64,000 nt of DNA from Volvariella volvacea V23. Its lineage: Eukaryota; Basidiomycota; Agaricomycetes; Agaricales; Pluteaceae. A program made the position numbers and the translations under genes. The notes beneath the pieces were generated by a model. The model had not been told where the DNA came from. It saw only the letters and a list, made by a program, of their open reading frames with translations, and made no database searches. Of this stretch, positions 8,634-18,900 are shown piece after piece (position 1 is the stretch's first letter; the number at the start of each line of letters is the position of its first letter). Location of the stretch: contig KB722742.1 of the NCBI GenBank assembly GCA_000349905.1, positions 1,106,386-1,170,385 of the forward strand. The letters are read 5' to 3'.

Positions 8634-10553
8634 ATGCAGAGTGCTGCCAGGACGCTGATAATATCATTCCATCTCCTTGGCTCGACTGCCAAACGTGTTG
8701 TCCACACCTCAGCCTCAATGTCGACGCGTCTAGACACACTCTCAGGCTGCAAGGCGTTTCTCGAGACGGCTACCCCAGAAGAAATCGCGTCGAAACTGCG
8801 TAGAGACCAGAATATCTGCAGATCTCCCTATGGACATCCGAGCTTGCTCGTTTTCTGTCTCCCTTCACCAAGAACACCAGTGGGAGATGGTGTCGCACGG
8901 GCCCTAGCTACAGATACCTCCGTCCCACTCGTTGTTTCCAGATTACAATATACCAGCATCATCCAAGGGATCAAGACACATCTGGCAAACCTTCACCGGG
9001 ATCACGACGGAGCCAGTCAGGATGATTTACGCGGTACACAAGATAACCCCGTGCCACCCCACCTCATACCCACCGACGCGGATTTTGAATCAGCCCTCAA
9101 AGTCCTAAACTTCCTCAGCCTGCCACCTGTACGATTAGCAGACGCCCATACCCCCTTGACCAAACTCGAAGCAGCCATCCAATCTCAACTTGCTTCGGGG
9201 GCACAACTACGTTCTACCAGCCTTCAATCTCCCTACCAAGCCAACACCACAACCCCCTCGTCCTCTTCATCCAAACCCCAGAAAAAGCGTAAAATCCACA
9301 AACCCAGACTATGCTACATTTGCAACTACCAACTACGCACCTCCCACCCCCTCTACCCCTCCCTCTGCACCCCCTGCGGCTCCTTCAACATCTCCGAGGC
9401 CTCCCTCTCTCTTCCCGAGAACCTCAACCTGTCCGGTAAAACCGCGCTGATCACAGGCGGAAGAGTCAACCTAGGCTACCACGTCGCCCTCCGTCTCCTG
9501 CGTTGCGGAGCAAGGGTCATCGCGTCCTCCCGGTACCCTCTCGATGCCGAAACGCGCTACCTCGCCGAACCGGACTCTGCATCCTGGTCTGATCGTCTTA
9601 AAATCGTCGGCGCGGATTTTCGGACGGCGGCAGACGTGTTTGCGCTCGTCAAAGCTGTTAAAACTACCCTGAACAAGGAGTGGGGAGTGAGCAAGTTGGA
9701 TATTTTGGTGAACAACGCTGCGCAGACGTTGACGGACTCGGTGGGGAAGGAGTCGGAGAGTATTTTGAGAGAGCAGGAGTTGGGAGAGGTAGAGGGAGGC
9801 GGGAGGTTGGTTGTTGGAGAGGCGAACTATATACCGAGGGTGAGAGGTGGTGCGACGGCTTCGATCACATATGAGAGGGAGACTAAGTTGCTGGAGGATG
9901 GGTCAGCAAGCACTACGACCGATACCAATGCTATATCTGGATCAGCATCGAGTGGCAATCAACTCATCCTACAAAGCCAAGAACGCTCTTCTTGGGTCCA
10001 GAAATTAGATGAGATACCCTACGAAGACGTCATAAGCGCTCACAGCGTCAACACCTTTGTACCTCTCATCCTCGTCCGCGAGCTGCTCTCTATCATGCAC
10101 CTCCAGCCCTCCTCCTCTTCCACTAACCCTACACCAAAACGTACCGACAAGAAGCCAGTAGCATACATAATCAACGTCTCCTCCCGCGAGGGTCTTCCAG
10201 AACGTGCGCCCTCTTCAATCGCCAAAAGCGGGCACCACGTACATACCAACATGTCCAAAGCAGCGCTGAACATGCTCACTGAGACCGAAGCCTCAAGAGC
10301 GTGGAGACAATGGCGAATTGCTATAAATAGCGTCGATCCCGGGTATATGAGCGCAGATCCTCAGTGGATGAAGATGGTCATGACAAAGAAGGGCAAGTCC
10401 GGGGACGGCGATGAGGATACCATGCCGTGTCCAATTGGGTGGGAAGATGGAGCGGGGAGGGTGTTGTGGGTTGTTGCAAAGGGAGAGAATGAGAATGTCA
10501 GCATTTGGGGGAGGTTTTTGAAGCATTTCGCGAGTGTTCATTCGGGAAGATGA
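8634..10553 (+). CDS. Zinc-ribbon plus Rossmann-fold SDR-like protein with altered active site
   Basis: A single 639-codon frame. An N-terminal part with no family call precedes a Cys4 zinc-ribbon-like motif at about residues 225-242 (CYICNYQL, then LCTPCGSF). From about 265 there is a short-chain dehydrogenase Rossmann domain: KTALITGGRVNLGYHVAL (nucleotide-binding GxxxxG-type loop), LLRCGARVIASSR (strand beta2), DILVNNAAQT (NNA motif) and IINVSSREG (catalytic-Ser strand). Where a classical SDR has Tyr-x-x-x-Lys this protein reads HTNMSKAALNM, with Thr four residues before the Lys. NSVDPGYMSA follows. A loop of about 90 residues separates the NNA motif from the Ser strand. I recall this arrangement from a fungal/plant SDR family, so the Tyr loss is probably family-wide. 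Substrate is unknown. The start could also be the downstream MSTRLDTL. Confidence 0.8.
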   Translation: MQSAARTLIISFHLLGSTAKRVVHTSASMSTRLDTLSGCKAFLETATPEEIASKLRRDQNICRSPYGHPSLLVFCLPSPRTPVGDGVARALATDTSVPLVVSRLQYTSIIQGIKTHLANLHRDHDGASQDDLRGTQDNPVPPHLIPTDADFESALKVLNFLSLPPVRLADAHTPLTKLEAAIQSQLASGAQLRSTSLQSPYQANTTTPSSSSSKPQKKRKIHKPRLCYICNYQLRTSHPLYPSLCTPCGSFNISEASLSLPENLNLSGKTALITGGRVNLGYHVALRLLRCGARVIASSRYPLDAETRYLAEPDSASWSDRLKIVGADFRTAADVFALVKAVKTTLNKEWGVSKLDILVNNAAQTLTDSVGKESESILREQELGEVEGGGRLVVGEANYIPRVRGGATASITYERETKLLEDGSASTTTDTNAISGSASSGNQLILQSQERSSWVQKLDEIPYEDVISAHSVNTFVPLILVRELLSIMHLQPSSSSTNPTPKRTDKKPVAYIINVSSREGLPERAPSSIAKSGHHVHTNMSKAALNMLTETEASRAWRQWRIAINSVDPGYMSADPQWMKMVMTKKGKSGDGDEDTMPCPIGWEDGAGRVLWVVAKGENENVSIWGRFLKHFASVHSGR

Positions 10554-10703
10554 ATAGAAGCGTGTGTATGTTATGTTTCTTTTACTCGGTGGAATACCGG
10601 TTGTGTTGAACTGTTTTCAGTTAGATATCAGTCAATGATGGCTCATGTAACTACTTCACTTGATTTATCGCTCGTCAGCAATCCAGAATGCGAACTTCTC
10701 TCC

Positions 10704-11005
10704 TTACCCACTTGGACAACACTCGTTGTTTCTAGGGACGCCGCGCATATGACAGTTAGCGTTGTGCATTGACGAATTGTCGTTGTTCTCACTAAGGATA
10801 TCACACCCATGTCCCTCTTTCGGGTATTTCCGTATTTCCATACGGGACCACAAAGGACTAGCATACAGGTATTCAAGGTTTGTGCTCAACGAGTATCTGT
10901 CTCCCCGTTCCATGGGTTGTCCACAACAACAAATTAAGCCTCAGCCCTCAGCCCTCGGTATCTATGCACAACCAACAGTGTGAGGAGGAACAGTACGTCC
11001 TTCAT
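10704..11005 (-). CDS. Candidate small secreted Cys-rich protein (splice or frame unresolved)
   Basis: On the minus strand an ATG at 11003-11005 opens MKDVLFLLTLLVVHR, which looks like a cleavable signal peptide, but that frame stops after about 23 codons. A second minus frame, open from about 10943 to a stop ending at 10704, reads CCCGQPMERGDRYS and ends GVPRNNECCPSG, with further Cys in HGCDILS and NANCHM. The seven-Cys pattern after a signal sequence is what small secreted proteins of basidiomycetes look like. I could not join the two parts with a convincing in-frame GT-AG intron: acceptor CTGAG is possible but the donors are in the wrong phase. It may be a real gene with an unusual junction, a frameshifted copy or chance. 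Confidence 0.3.
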
Positions 11006-11296
11006 TTTCTTGTATTTTGTCAGTACAAATGTATTTCTGAGGATCGTACTTGACAGGCTCGCTTGCCCTTGTGTCCAAGGCAACATCATGAACGTTGCCT
11101 TGTACTCCGCCTACATAAATTCCGACCACATCCTCCGTCTTCTCCATCCTAAACACGACCTCCGAGGCCTGGTTCCTCCTTCACGAACTCTGTACACGAC
11201 AAGCTTAGACTTACATTAAAACCACAACCTAATAGTAAGTCTTTTCTCATACCACGGCCCTTGTATCCCTCGGGTTCTAACCTCGCGGAACCGCAG

Positions 11297-13531
11297 ATGG
11301 ATTATACACTGAGCAGGTCCCTCGTGTATATGCAAGTTCTCGACGACATGATCATGATTACGGTCCCGCTCGCTTGTATCACGTTCACAACATTATTTGT
11401 CCAATTCGCGAGGTACACCTACTTCAGGATCCGCAGGAACTGGCGAGCAGGACCTCAACGAAGGGCCCTGGATAGGCCCGGACGTATTCAAACACGACCT
11501 GAAAATAGGAGGGAACGGAGACGCGCTCCAATTAATAGACCCTCTGTGTTTGGGAGACGAGAGTTTATGGTGCATATGAACAGGTTGCATGGACCACCAA
11601 CACGCATACGGTTCTCATCTATGCTTAACCTGCTTAATTTCCTGGCATCTCTATTGAGAGGGATCCCTTTTCCCAATATCGCGTTTAACTTCGGCCTCCC
11701 TCGCCTTCGCCAACCTCAAGTTGAGCCCCAACAAGCGGATCAGCAGCCCGAGGTCGCAGATGAACCTCCAGCAGAGATCGAAAATGAACCATTAGCGACT
11801 CCTCCAACGACTCCTCCAACGGCTCCTCGCCTGCGCCCGATACCTCTTCCGAGGTCAGACTCGGACCCCCTCTCACCCTTGCAGCTAGCAAACCTCAGAA
11901 CATCATTCCCTTCACCCCATTCATCAGATGAACAACCACCTACCCCCACCAGTCTTTTATTTGCTTCGGAACCAATAATCGACCCCCCGGCGACGAGGGA
12001 TGCGCTCGGACTTATCATAGATTCTCCAACCCCCCTTCTCAGCCCACTCAACGCCACGTCGTCCCGACTTGGCCCCCGCATTGTACCATATAATACTATC
12101 CCTCTCCCACCCGTTGAGAGCCCGCCAGCCACAAATGCAGTATCACTTGCCCTATCCCCGCTACCACTGGGCCTCGCTGTTCCTGCTGTTGATGCACCGG
12201 AATCCACGCTATTCGCCGGGTCGTCTACTTCGCCGGTCAACTCACCCCCTACTCCAGTAATCGACCGGCATATCACTGAAGAGCCGGCCTCTGTGGAAGC
12301 ACCTACATCGGCGGTTGAAAGTGATGCGGCTTCTGTACCGGAAACTTTGCAAGAAAGTGCTGCTGATATACAACCTGCTGGACCTTCAATCACCTCACGA
12401 CGTACAACGGCCAGTGATATCGAAGACTTCTATGTTCCACGCCCTGCAGCGGCACCTACAACTTCGGTTGAAGCACCATCACAATCACGCCCCGCCTCTT
12501 CGGGAATATGGGACCATGCGGTAGTTGAAAGGTCCCCAAGCCCTGAAGGTATGTTATTCCACCTAATGAGTACACTTCTAGCCTTACTCAACTGTGCAAC
12601 ATCCTCAGCCTCGGGCTTGTCCAATCTTCCCGAAGAGCTTACAGCTTCCACCGCAGATCTTGATGAACCCCAGGACGATTGCAGCGTCTCAGGGAACACA
12701 ACATGGAAGCTCCGCAACCACACCACTCTCAACTTTGAACTTCACAACAGCGATACTCCTCCCGCCGAAGCCAAGCCAGTTGAATCCACCTTGCAAGATT
12801 CCCTTGCCCCCGCACTTAAAGGCCACATCCCATGCCTTTCCATCTCCATCAGAGGGAACCAAAACAAGAAGGGCGCCAAAGGACTTAACAAACTCAACCA
12901 AGCTGTTTTCCAACAGATCCGCGATTGGGCGGGGCTGGAAGAGTTGAAGTTTGATGCCCAGCTTGATTTGGCGAAGAAGGAAGAGATCGAGCAACCATTC
13001 TTTGTGAGCCCGCAGCATGAATTCCCGGATTTGAAAAAGTTAGAGTGGAAGGGAGGGTTGGAGACGTTCCCTAAGCACTGGAGATGGACCGCGCTAACAG
13101 ACCTTAGGCTTTGTGCCCCACTTACAGCCGTGGAGTGTTTACCGATGATTAGGGGCTGTCCTAGCATCGAGAGCCTGTCTTTGCACATTCTCCCCCGTTC
13201 AACGTCTGCGATTGGAGCAACTGCTGTATTTGGAGCAGCTAAAGGAACTGTGCGGTTATCCTCCCTCAGTTTGATAAGAATCACCTCGTCCAGTGATATC
13301 AAACCACTACTCGACCGCTTAACACCGACATGTAGGACAACGTGGCATTTGAGCCTCGATGGCGATGGTGCCAGGTTGCGCTCTGATTGGGATACAGACG
13401 GAAGACCAGATCCGAAGCAACGTGCCATTTTACACTTCGATGCATCCAACGCATTGGTTTCCCAGTTTAGAGCCAGGTTTGGGGTGGTTGAAAGGGATGT
13501 TCAACTTGGGGCGGGTTGTATATCTTGTTAG
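11297..13531 (+). CDS. Membrane-anchored proline-rich protein with F-box-style LRR tail
   Basis: The first ATG in the frame is at 11297 (MDYTLSRSLVYMQ); the frame is open upstream but without ATG. Residues about 15-40 form a hydrophobic segment (DDMIMITVPLACITFTTLFV) followed by Arg-rich sequence, so a single membrane anchor with a cytosolic tail is likely. A Pro/Ser/Thr-rich disordered region of about 300 residues follows. From about residue 440 come leucine-rich strands (LEELKFDAQLDL, LKKLEWKGGLETFP, LTDLRLCAPLTAVECLPMI, IESLSLHILP, LSSLSLIRITSS), as in agaricomycete F-box proteins. No F-box is visible. A 60-nt intron is likely at 12549-12608 (donor GTATGT, acceptor CCTCAG). It is in frame and stop-free; removing it deletes a hydrophobic 20-mer and leaves about 724 aa. 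The function is unknown. Confidence 0.7.
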   Translation: MDYTLSRSLVYMQVLDDMIMITVPLACITFTTLFVQFARYTYFRIRRNWRAGPQRRALDRPGRIQTRPENRRERRRAPINRPSVFGRREFMVHMNRLHGPPTRIRFSSMLNLLNFLASLLRGIPFPNIAFNFGLPRLRQPQVEPQQADQQPEVADEPPAEIENEPLATPPTTPPTAPRLRPIPLPRSDSDPLSPLQLANLRTSFPSPHSSDEQPPTPTSLLFASEPIIDPPATRDALGLIIDSPTPLLSPLNATSSRLGPRIVPYNTIPLPPVESPPATNAVSLALSPLPLGLAVPAVDAPESTLFAGSSTSPVNSPPTPVIDRHITEEPASVEAPTSAVESDAASVPETLQESAADIQPAGPSITSRRTTASDIEDFYVPRPAAAPTTSVEAPSQSRPASSGIWDHAVVERSPSPEGMLFHLMSTLLALLNCATSSASGLSNLPEELTASTADLDEPQDDCSVSGNTTWKLRNHTTLNFELHNSDTPPAEAKPVESTLQDSLAPALKGHIPCLSISIRGNQNKKGAKGLNKLNQAVFQQIRDWAGLEELKFDAQLDLAKKEEIEQPFFVSPQHEFPDLKKLEWKGGLETFPKHWRWTALTDLRLCAPLTAVECLPMIRGCPSIESLSLHILPRSTSAIGATAVFGAAKGTVRLSSLSLIRITSSSDIKPLLDRLTPTCRTTWHLSLDGDGARLRSDWDTDGRPDPKQRAILHFDASNALVSQFRARFGVVERDVQLGAGCISC

Positions 13532-13652
13532 GCAGCTTAAATGAATTACTACGCTTGTATAATATCCTCGCTAGTGCCTGTGTAACAATTATAATGGGTC
13601 GTCCTGAGTGATACATTCAAGTTCTAGTGACATATAGACTAAAAAAGCATAG

Positions 13653-15077
13653 CTAATACATTGCCGAACAAGTAATAGCTACATTAAACGCTTCTTTTAT
13701 ATCTGCAACAAACTTGCTCGAAACGAGGTCCCGTTCGCAAAGTAATTCAACAGACTTCAAACCACCTTTACTCATTAACGACCGCATACGTATCATCTCT
13801 TCCAGGACATGAGTATTGGACGCATTCCATCCCTCAAGTAAAATTGAGTGCAGCGACGGCAGAAGGCAAAGCAAGTGGGTGTCAGTGTTCCTCGCTGTGA
13901 GAGCCTCAATAATCGTGTCCGAAAGGTTTCCAGATAATTTGGCAACTTTTAAATTTGAGAGGATTGGTGACTGAATATAGTGTAGGAATTCCCCTTCGGA
14001 TAGCTCGAAATCCTTGAAATCAATGAATTCCAGCGGGCACTGCGACCGTGCGAGAAATTGGTTGAGGTGAACTGGACCGGGCTGAGTTCCTTTGGGCGTA
14101 CATTGACATATCATTAGGTCCTGAAGGTTGGGTGTCGTGAGGAGATTGAGGATAGGTCCACTATCGCCTCTTATGCGAACTTCCAATTTCCTGAGCGATG
14201 GTAGGGTGATCGGGGTCACTTGTGTTGGAAACCCGTCGCAAATGGGCGAAAGAATGCGTAAATGCTCAAGTCGATGGCAATCTTTGAGGATGTTCATCGT
14301 AGCCTGGCAGTCGATTAAATAGAGCGTAAGGGTTGTCAACTGGTGCCAGGGTAGGGGTGGGATAAGACCAAGTTCATCTTCAACATTTCCGTCGAGATCC
14401 AAGGTGTGAAGGTTCGGCGAGGAGCCCAAGGTGGTCCAAGCTTGATATTCAAGCTCCAAGGGAAGGCCAGGTTGACAGTGGAGGCGCATGCAGTTAAGCT
14501 GACGAGCCGCCCCGAGCGGTAACCCAGCTAGCATCTGCAACGCTCTGATATCGGATATCTGAAAGTAGATGTCGTGCCAGCGACTACAATTAGCGATGAA
14601 TAGCTCCAAGATATCGTGTAAGATCTGGGTAGGATCTCTTTTATGGCTGAATCCGAGGAATAGTGACAATGGACAGGTAGGACCCGCACGTATGAGCCAT
14701 AAGCGAATTCTGTTGAGGGTTGATTGGTCAATATCATATGCTCCAATCGAAGACCAAAAAGTTGGGTTGCTGAGCGCTACGACGCGCCAGTAGCGACATA
14801 TCTGTATCAATTTAGCAAGATGCTTCTGTTCAACAAATGCGAAGGTATTGGGCATGTCAGAAGAGTCGCGAATGGTCAACGAAAATATTCGGCAAAGCAG
14901 CTCCACAGGCAATGTCACGAGGGGGGAAGGAGACGAAGATGACAGTGAGATAGGAACGCAGTTAGAGAGTTCTTGAGTTCCAAGCCATTTTCTGGGCGCA
15001 GCTGAATCGCCCTTAAGAAAGAAGTGGGGCAAGTGCTCTTGCCAGAAGAGCTGCTCTTCGTCTACAAACCATTCCAA
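13653..15077 (-). CDS. F-box/LRR protein
   Basis: A 474-codon frame. The F-box spans about residues 52-100: LVTLPVELLCRIFSL, then LAKLIQICRYWRVVALSNPTFWSSI, the standard agaricomycete F-box layout. LRR-like segments follow (LHTLDLDGNVEDEL, LTTLTLYLIDC, RLEHLRILSP, LRKLEVRIRG, NLQDLMICQC, LSNLKVAKLSGNL). Its expected role is substrate recognition in an SCF ubiquitin ligase. The N-terminus may be longer: a 52-nt intron with good signals (15062-15113, donor GTGTAA, branch-like CTGAC, acceptor TTTGTAG) would join the frame at VDEEQLFW to an upstream exon starting at 15237, giving 510 aa and removing the ATG used here. The two starts cannot be decided from sequence alone. The convergent neighbour ends 120 bp away. 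Confidence 0.8.
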   Translation of the reverse strand: MEWFVDEEQLFWQEHLPHFFLKGDSAAPRKWLGTQELSNCVPISLSSSSPSPLVTLPVELLCRIFSLTIRDSSDMPNTFAFVEQKHLAKLIQICRYWRVVALSNPTFWSSIGAYDIDQSTLNRIRLWLIRAGPTCPLSLFLGFSHKRDPTQILHDILELFIANCSRWHDIYFQISDIRALQMLAGLPLGAARQLNCMRLHCQPGLPLELEYQAWTTLGSSPNLHTLDLDGNVEDELGLIPPLPWHQLTTLTLYLIDCQATMNILKDCHRLEHLRILSPICDGFPTQVTPITLPSLRKLEVRIRGDSGPILNLLTTPNLQDLMICQCTPKGTQPGPVHLNQFLARSQCPLEFIDFKDFELSEGEFLHYIQSPILSNLKVAKLSGNLSDTIIEALTARNTDTHLLCLLPSLHSILLEGWNASNTHVLEEMIRMRSLMSKGGLKSVELLCERDLVSSKFVADIKEAFNVAITCSAMY

Positions 15078-15955
15078 CCGTCAGCACATCAACCATTCGT
15101 GCATGCATTACACCTACATGATGCCATTGGCTTGGTACGACAACGCCCTTCCAAGTAGAAAAATTGAAAGTCGTTTCAATAGTAAGGAGAGGAGGCGGAT
15201 CGGGGCTCCAAGTTCTGCTGGTGTTCAGAGCCAGCATGACATACCATTTTTTATATCCACCACACCAATGTCGAATCCAGTCTCCTCCCTGACAAACGCC
15301 ATGGAGACTCTACCATCCATCGACAATTAGCTAGACGCGATGTGATGATCAACATCTCGGGAAATCCTCCCAATTGTTCTGCTGGGTGCGGTTTGCACCC
15401 TCAACTGGCACATGCACCGGTCACTGGGTACGCTAAACCCAAACGGCGGTGCGTGTCCCTGTACATCCCATACGATCACCGCATCTACCAACGTATGGAG
15501 TAAGAATTGCCGATACGGTATTGTGTAGCACCAACTGACCAAGAATTGGAGGACGATGGGGGTGACAACTGGACAAATTAGTCTGCACGTCATTGCATGA
15601 TTTTCTCCCACGACCGCCTTTCGACAACAATAATCATGGACCCACAATGTGTTCATTGCTGTAACTCTAACATAGGATTAGCATCGATGAATTCGTCTTG
15701 GTGACCAGTTTCGACTTCTGGGTTACCAACGAGTGAGGTCCGGGAAGGTACATACGGTTCTGATAAAGTCAGCAATTGTTAGGGGATGCACTTTAGCAGG
15801 CGCTGTGTTCAACCACATTGGACATCAACACAACTCAAGAATCCATTTTACATTAATTTAAAACACACAGCTTATTTTTACATCGTTACCGTGCAAGTGT
15901 TCGTAACCCGTAACCATGAACCCTATTAACAAGCCAACAATGGGCGATCATACAT
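15078..15955. other. Intergenic region
   Basis: It holds the promoter or possible first exon of the F-box gene (to 15237) and the 3' flank of the importin gene. The short ORFs here have no motif or codon pattern that I can support. Confidence 0.4.
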
Positions 15956-18900
15956 CTATGAATTCACAACGGCGCGAACGACCACAGTCTCTTCAGCCTT
16001 GAGTTGATCAACAACCTGCTGGAAGTTACTCGTATTCCCCGCCGCACATTCCTTGAAGAACGAAACTAAGTGTGCCTGTAGAAAGGTAAGTAAGTATATC
16101 GAACAATATCTACTAAGAAACAAAAACGTACCTGCAAGTCAATCTGCGAAACAGGGTCGTTCTTCAAATCCTCATCGTCATTATCGTCAAATGGCACATC
16201 GTCATTATCGAGCGCCACCCCTCTGGGCCCAATCAACTCGGACAAAAAGGCGTATTCGTCTTCTTTAAAGCCCTGGTGGGCTTTATCTTCTTCCGTCCAT
16301 TCTTCATCCTAAAAGAACACAGTAGGGTTGAAATCATTGTTAGCACCCATCGGTCAACGAAGAAGGGCCAGAACACAAGAAATACAATAACGTAAAGCAG
16401 CTCTTGCAAAGGGAATGGGCTAAATGAATACTTACACCGTCGTCAGAGTCAATATCGTCAACGACACCTCCTCGAGCTGCAAGCGGAGCAGCTTCTCCTC
16501 CAGATTGAACATCGCTCAGAAGCAATTTAATAGCCTTGACGGGGAATGGCACCGAGGTGAACTGATGAGGTGCTAATCAACACAACCTTCAGCTCAAATC
16601 ATGCTCATCGGGTGTAGTCCAGTCCGACACGAGGCGATACCATAGACACCACAGAATAGAATACTCACTTTGCCTAGTCTTCGATCGAGTCATGATAACT
16701 GTTTGAGGTATAACCCGAACGAAGACCACAAAAGTCAGTCAACAAGAATCACAACCAGGGCAGAGAAGGAGAGGTATAGAACCACGCGGCAAGCGGAACA
16801 CTAACCATTCTTAGTTTCGGGATTAACAATAATATCACCCTTAACCATCAGGTGTTGCAAGCTCGGCCTCTCCGAAACGAATAACCGACAGAGAGCCAAA
16901 GTGCTGATTCTCGAAGGCCAGAATCCTTGGAACGTCTCCGCGTTTTCACACCAGGTGTTGATGAGGATATCGAGTCCTGAGCGACCGTCGATCGAGATTG
17001 ATTCGAGGAGGTTGAGAACTGTATCGGGCTCATTGTTGATCAGGAATGCGAACGGTATAATAAGACTCTGTTTTGGGAGTAATTAGACATGCGGCCAGAT
17101 GTACCAAGTTGAAATACATACCTGAAGGAAGCTAGCCGTCTGAGCGGTTGTCATTCTTCTGACCATAGCTTCCAACAATTGGCCCAACACGGGCAACACA
17201 GCATTTCCTGCCTTTCTCAACAAATGGATAATCAAGTCACCTATGGCCAATCCGCCAGATTCGTCATCGCTTTGCAAAACCTTGGCTACCAACTTCAGTA
17301 CGTAGTCTAGACCACCACGTCTCTCGTTGTCGGTCCAATTGATGACTTGTTGGTTGTCTTTGCGGATAACGAGGGTCAAGCAGGTGATTCCATTCTAATA
17401 TGGTTCAAGCGAAACGATAGCAACGGGAGGCGAGGCAAAACATCAGCTTCTCGGTGCATAAAGGCACAAGTGACAATTCAACCCACCTGAAGAACATCCC
17501 TATCATCGGCCTCTCCCAAAACTTTGAACAAACTCGGTGCCAACAGCGCAAAGAAACCTTCTCCTAAGCCCTTATCCGCTTGTGCCCCTTCGATGAGACT
17601 GTTAACCAATTCAATCCCAGACGAGGCGACCCAAGACTCATTAGGTTTGGAATTGGCAATAGCATGCGATAGCAATGGCAAAGCCTGCTTGACGGCAACC
17701 TCGTATATTCCATTGGTCTTGGCGGAAGAGAGCGACCTCAATATCTCTGTGAGAATGGAAAGGAAGAGTGGATCTGTGGTGTAGTGGAGCTGTTAAGAGG
17801 ACCGCTAAGCGAGGAATGATAGAACTAACCTTTGTTATTCTTGTCCCATACTTGAAGGGCAGCATTAGTGAGCGATTCCGCGAGATCAGGGGTGAGCCAA
17901 GATCCATCATTGATTTCGAGAACAAGCGACAATGCTTCCAGAATCAGAGAAAGAGCATCATCAGTCGTGGTCAACATGAATGGTCCCAAGTCCTTTGAGA
18001 TTCTTGAAGCATAAGGTGCAATTGCCGCGTCCTCAGCATTCTGACAGAAGCTGAAATCAAAGGGTCAGGTTGGTAACATGTCCGAAAAGTTGCCTGCGTA
18101 CTTGTGAATAGCCTTCACAGCAGAGACTTTGACCGGTACACCAGCCGTGTTGGATTCAATAACTTGAACTGCAGCATCCAAGTATTGTGAAGCGAGTTGT
18201 AAGGGCAATAGCCCGGCATACTGGCTTGCGAACACGAAACCTCTGCCTTGAAGGAATGGATGCTCTAGTAGATGCCGATTCAACCAATTGCCAGCCAGAT
18301 GAGAAGCCTTATTACTCACCTGCAAGCCCCAAAATCGATGGGACAACGTTGGCCAACAGGCCCTCGATGTCAATTGGCTTGGGACGGCCAGAGTCAACTT
18401 CATTTTCAATAGCTTCGACAACGTCACGATAAGGTGAACCTATACCAGCAAGAGCAGATTCCAGTGGTCGCCACCAATCCGCCTTTCCTGTTCCGCGAGC
18501 CTGTTGGGATGAGTTGACGACTTCGGTGATGATGGCTTGGAAGATGGAGACAGAGGCTGCAGGTAACCTTTCGACAAGGATCTATACACATATATGAAGG
18601 GACGTCCTCGATCATGATGGAAGAGCTTACACTAAGCAAGTCAAAGCCAGCTACACGAACGCTATATGCCAATGTTTCGTCATCTTCCTGAGAGATGAAA
18701 GCATTGGGATCGTTTGCCCAGGTCTCTTCCTATTTTTCTATCAGTTGAATATTCAAACTCGATGCGAGGAATGATCCTACATCCTCATCGGTCATTTGAA
18801 GTAGATTGAAGATGGACGAAATCAATGCATGCAAATTTTGGGTGACAAACCATGGCTTGGCTTTGGATACCCGTGCTAAAGCACCAACAAAGTCCATTAT

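Noticed and set aside
12549..12581. 33-nt intron in the LRR-tail gene ending at TTCTAG
   Set aside because: Too short for a fungal intron and breaks the frame; the 60-nt alternative ending CCTCAG keeps it.
15327..15656. Minus ORF of 109 codons upstream of the F-box gene
   Set aside because: No family features and many Cys, Trp and His at random positions.
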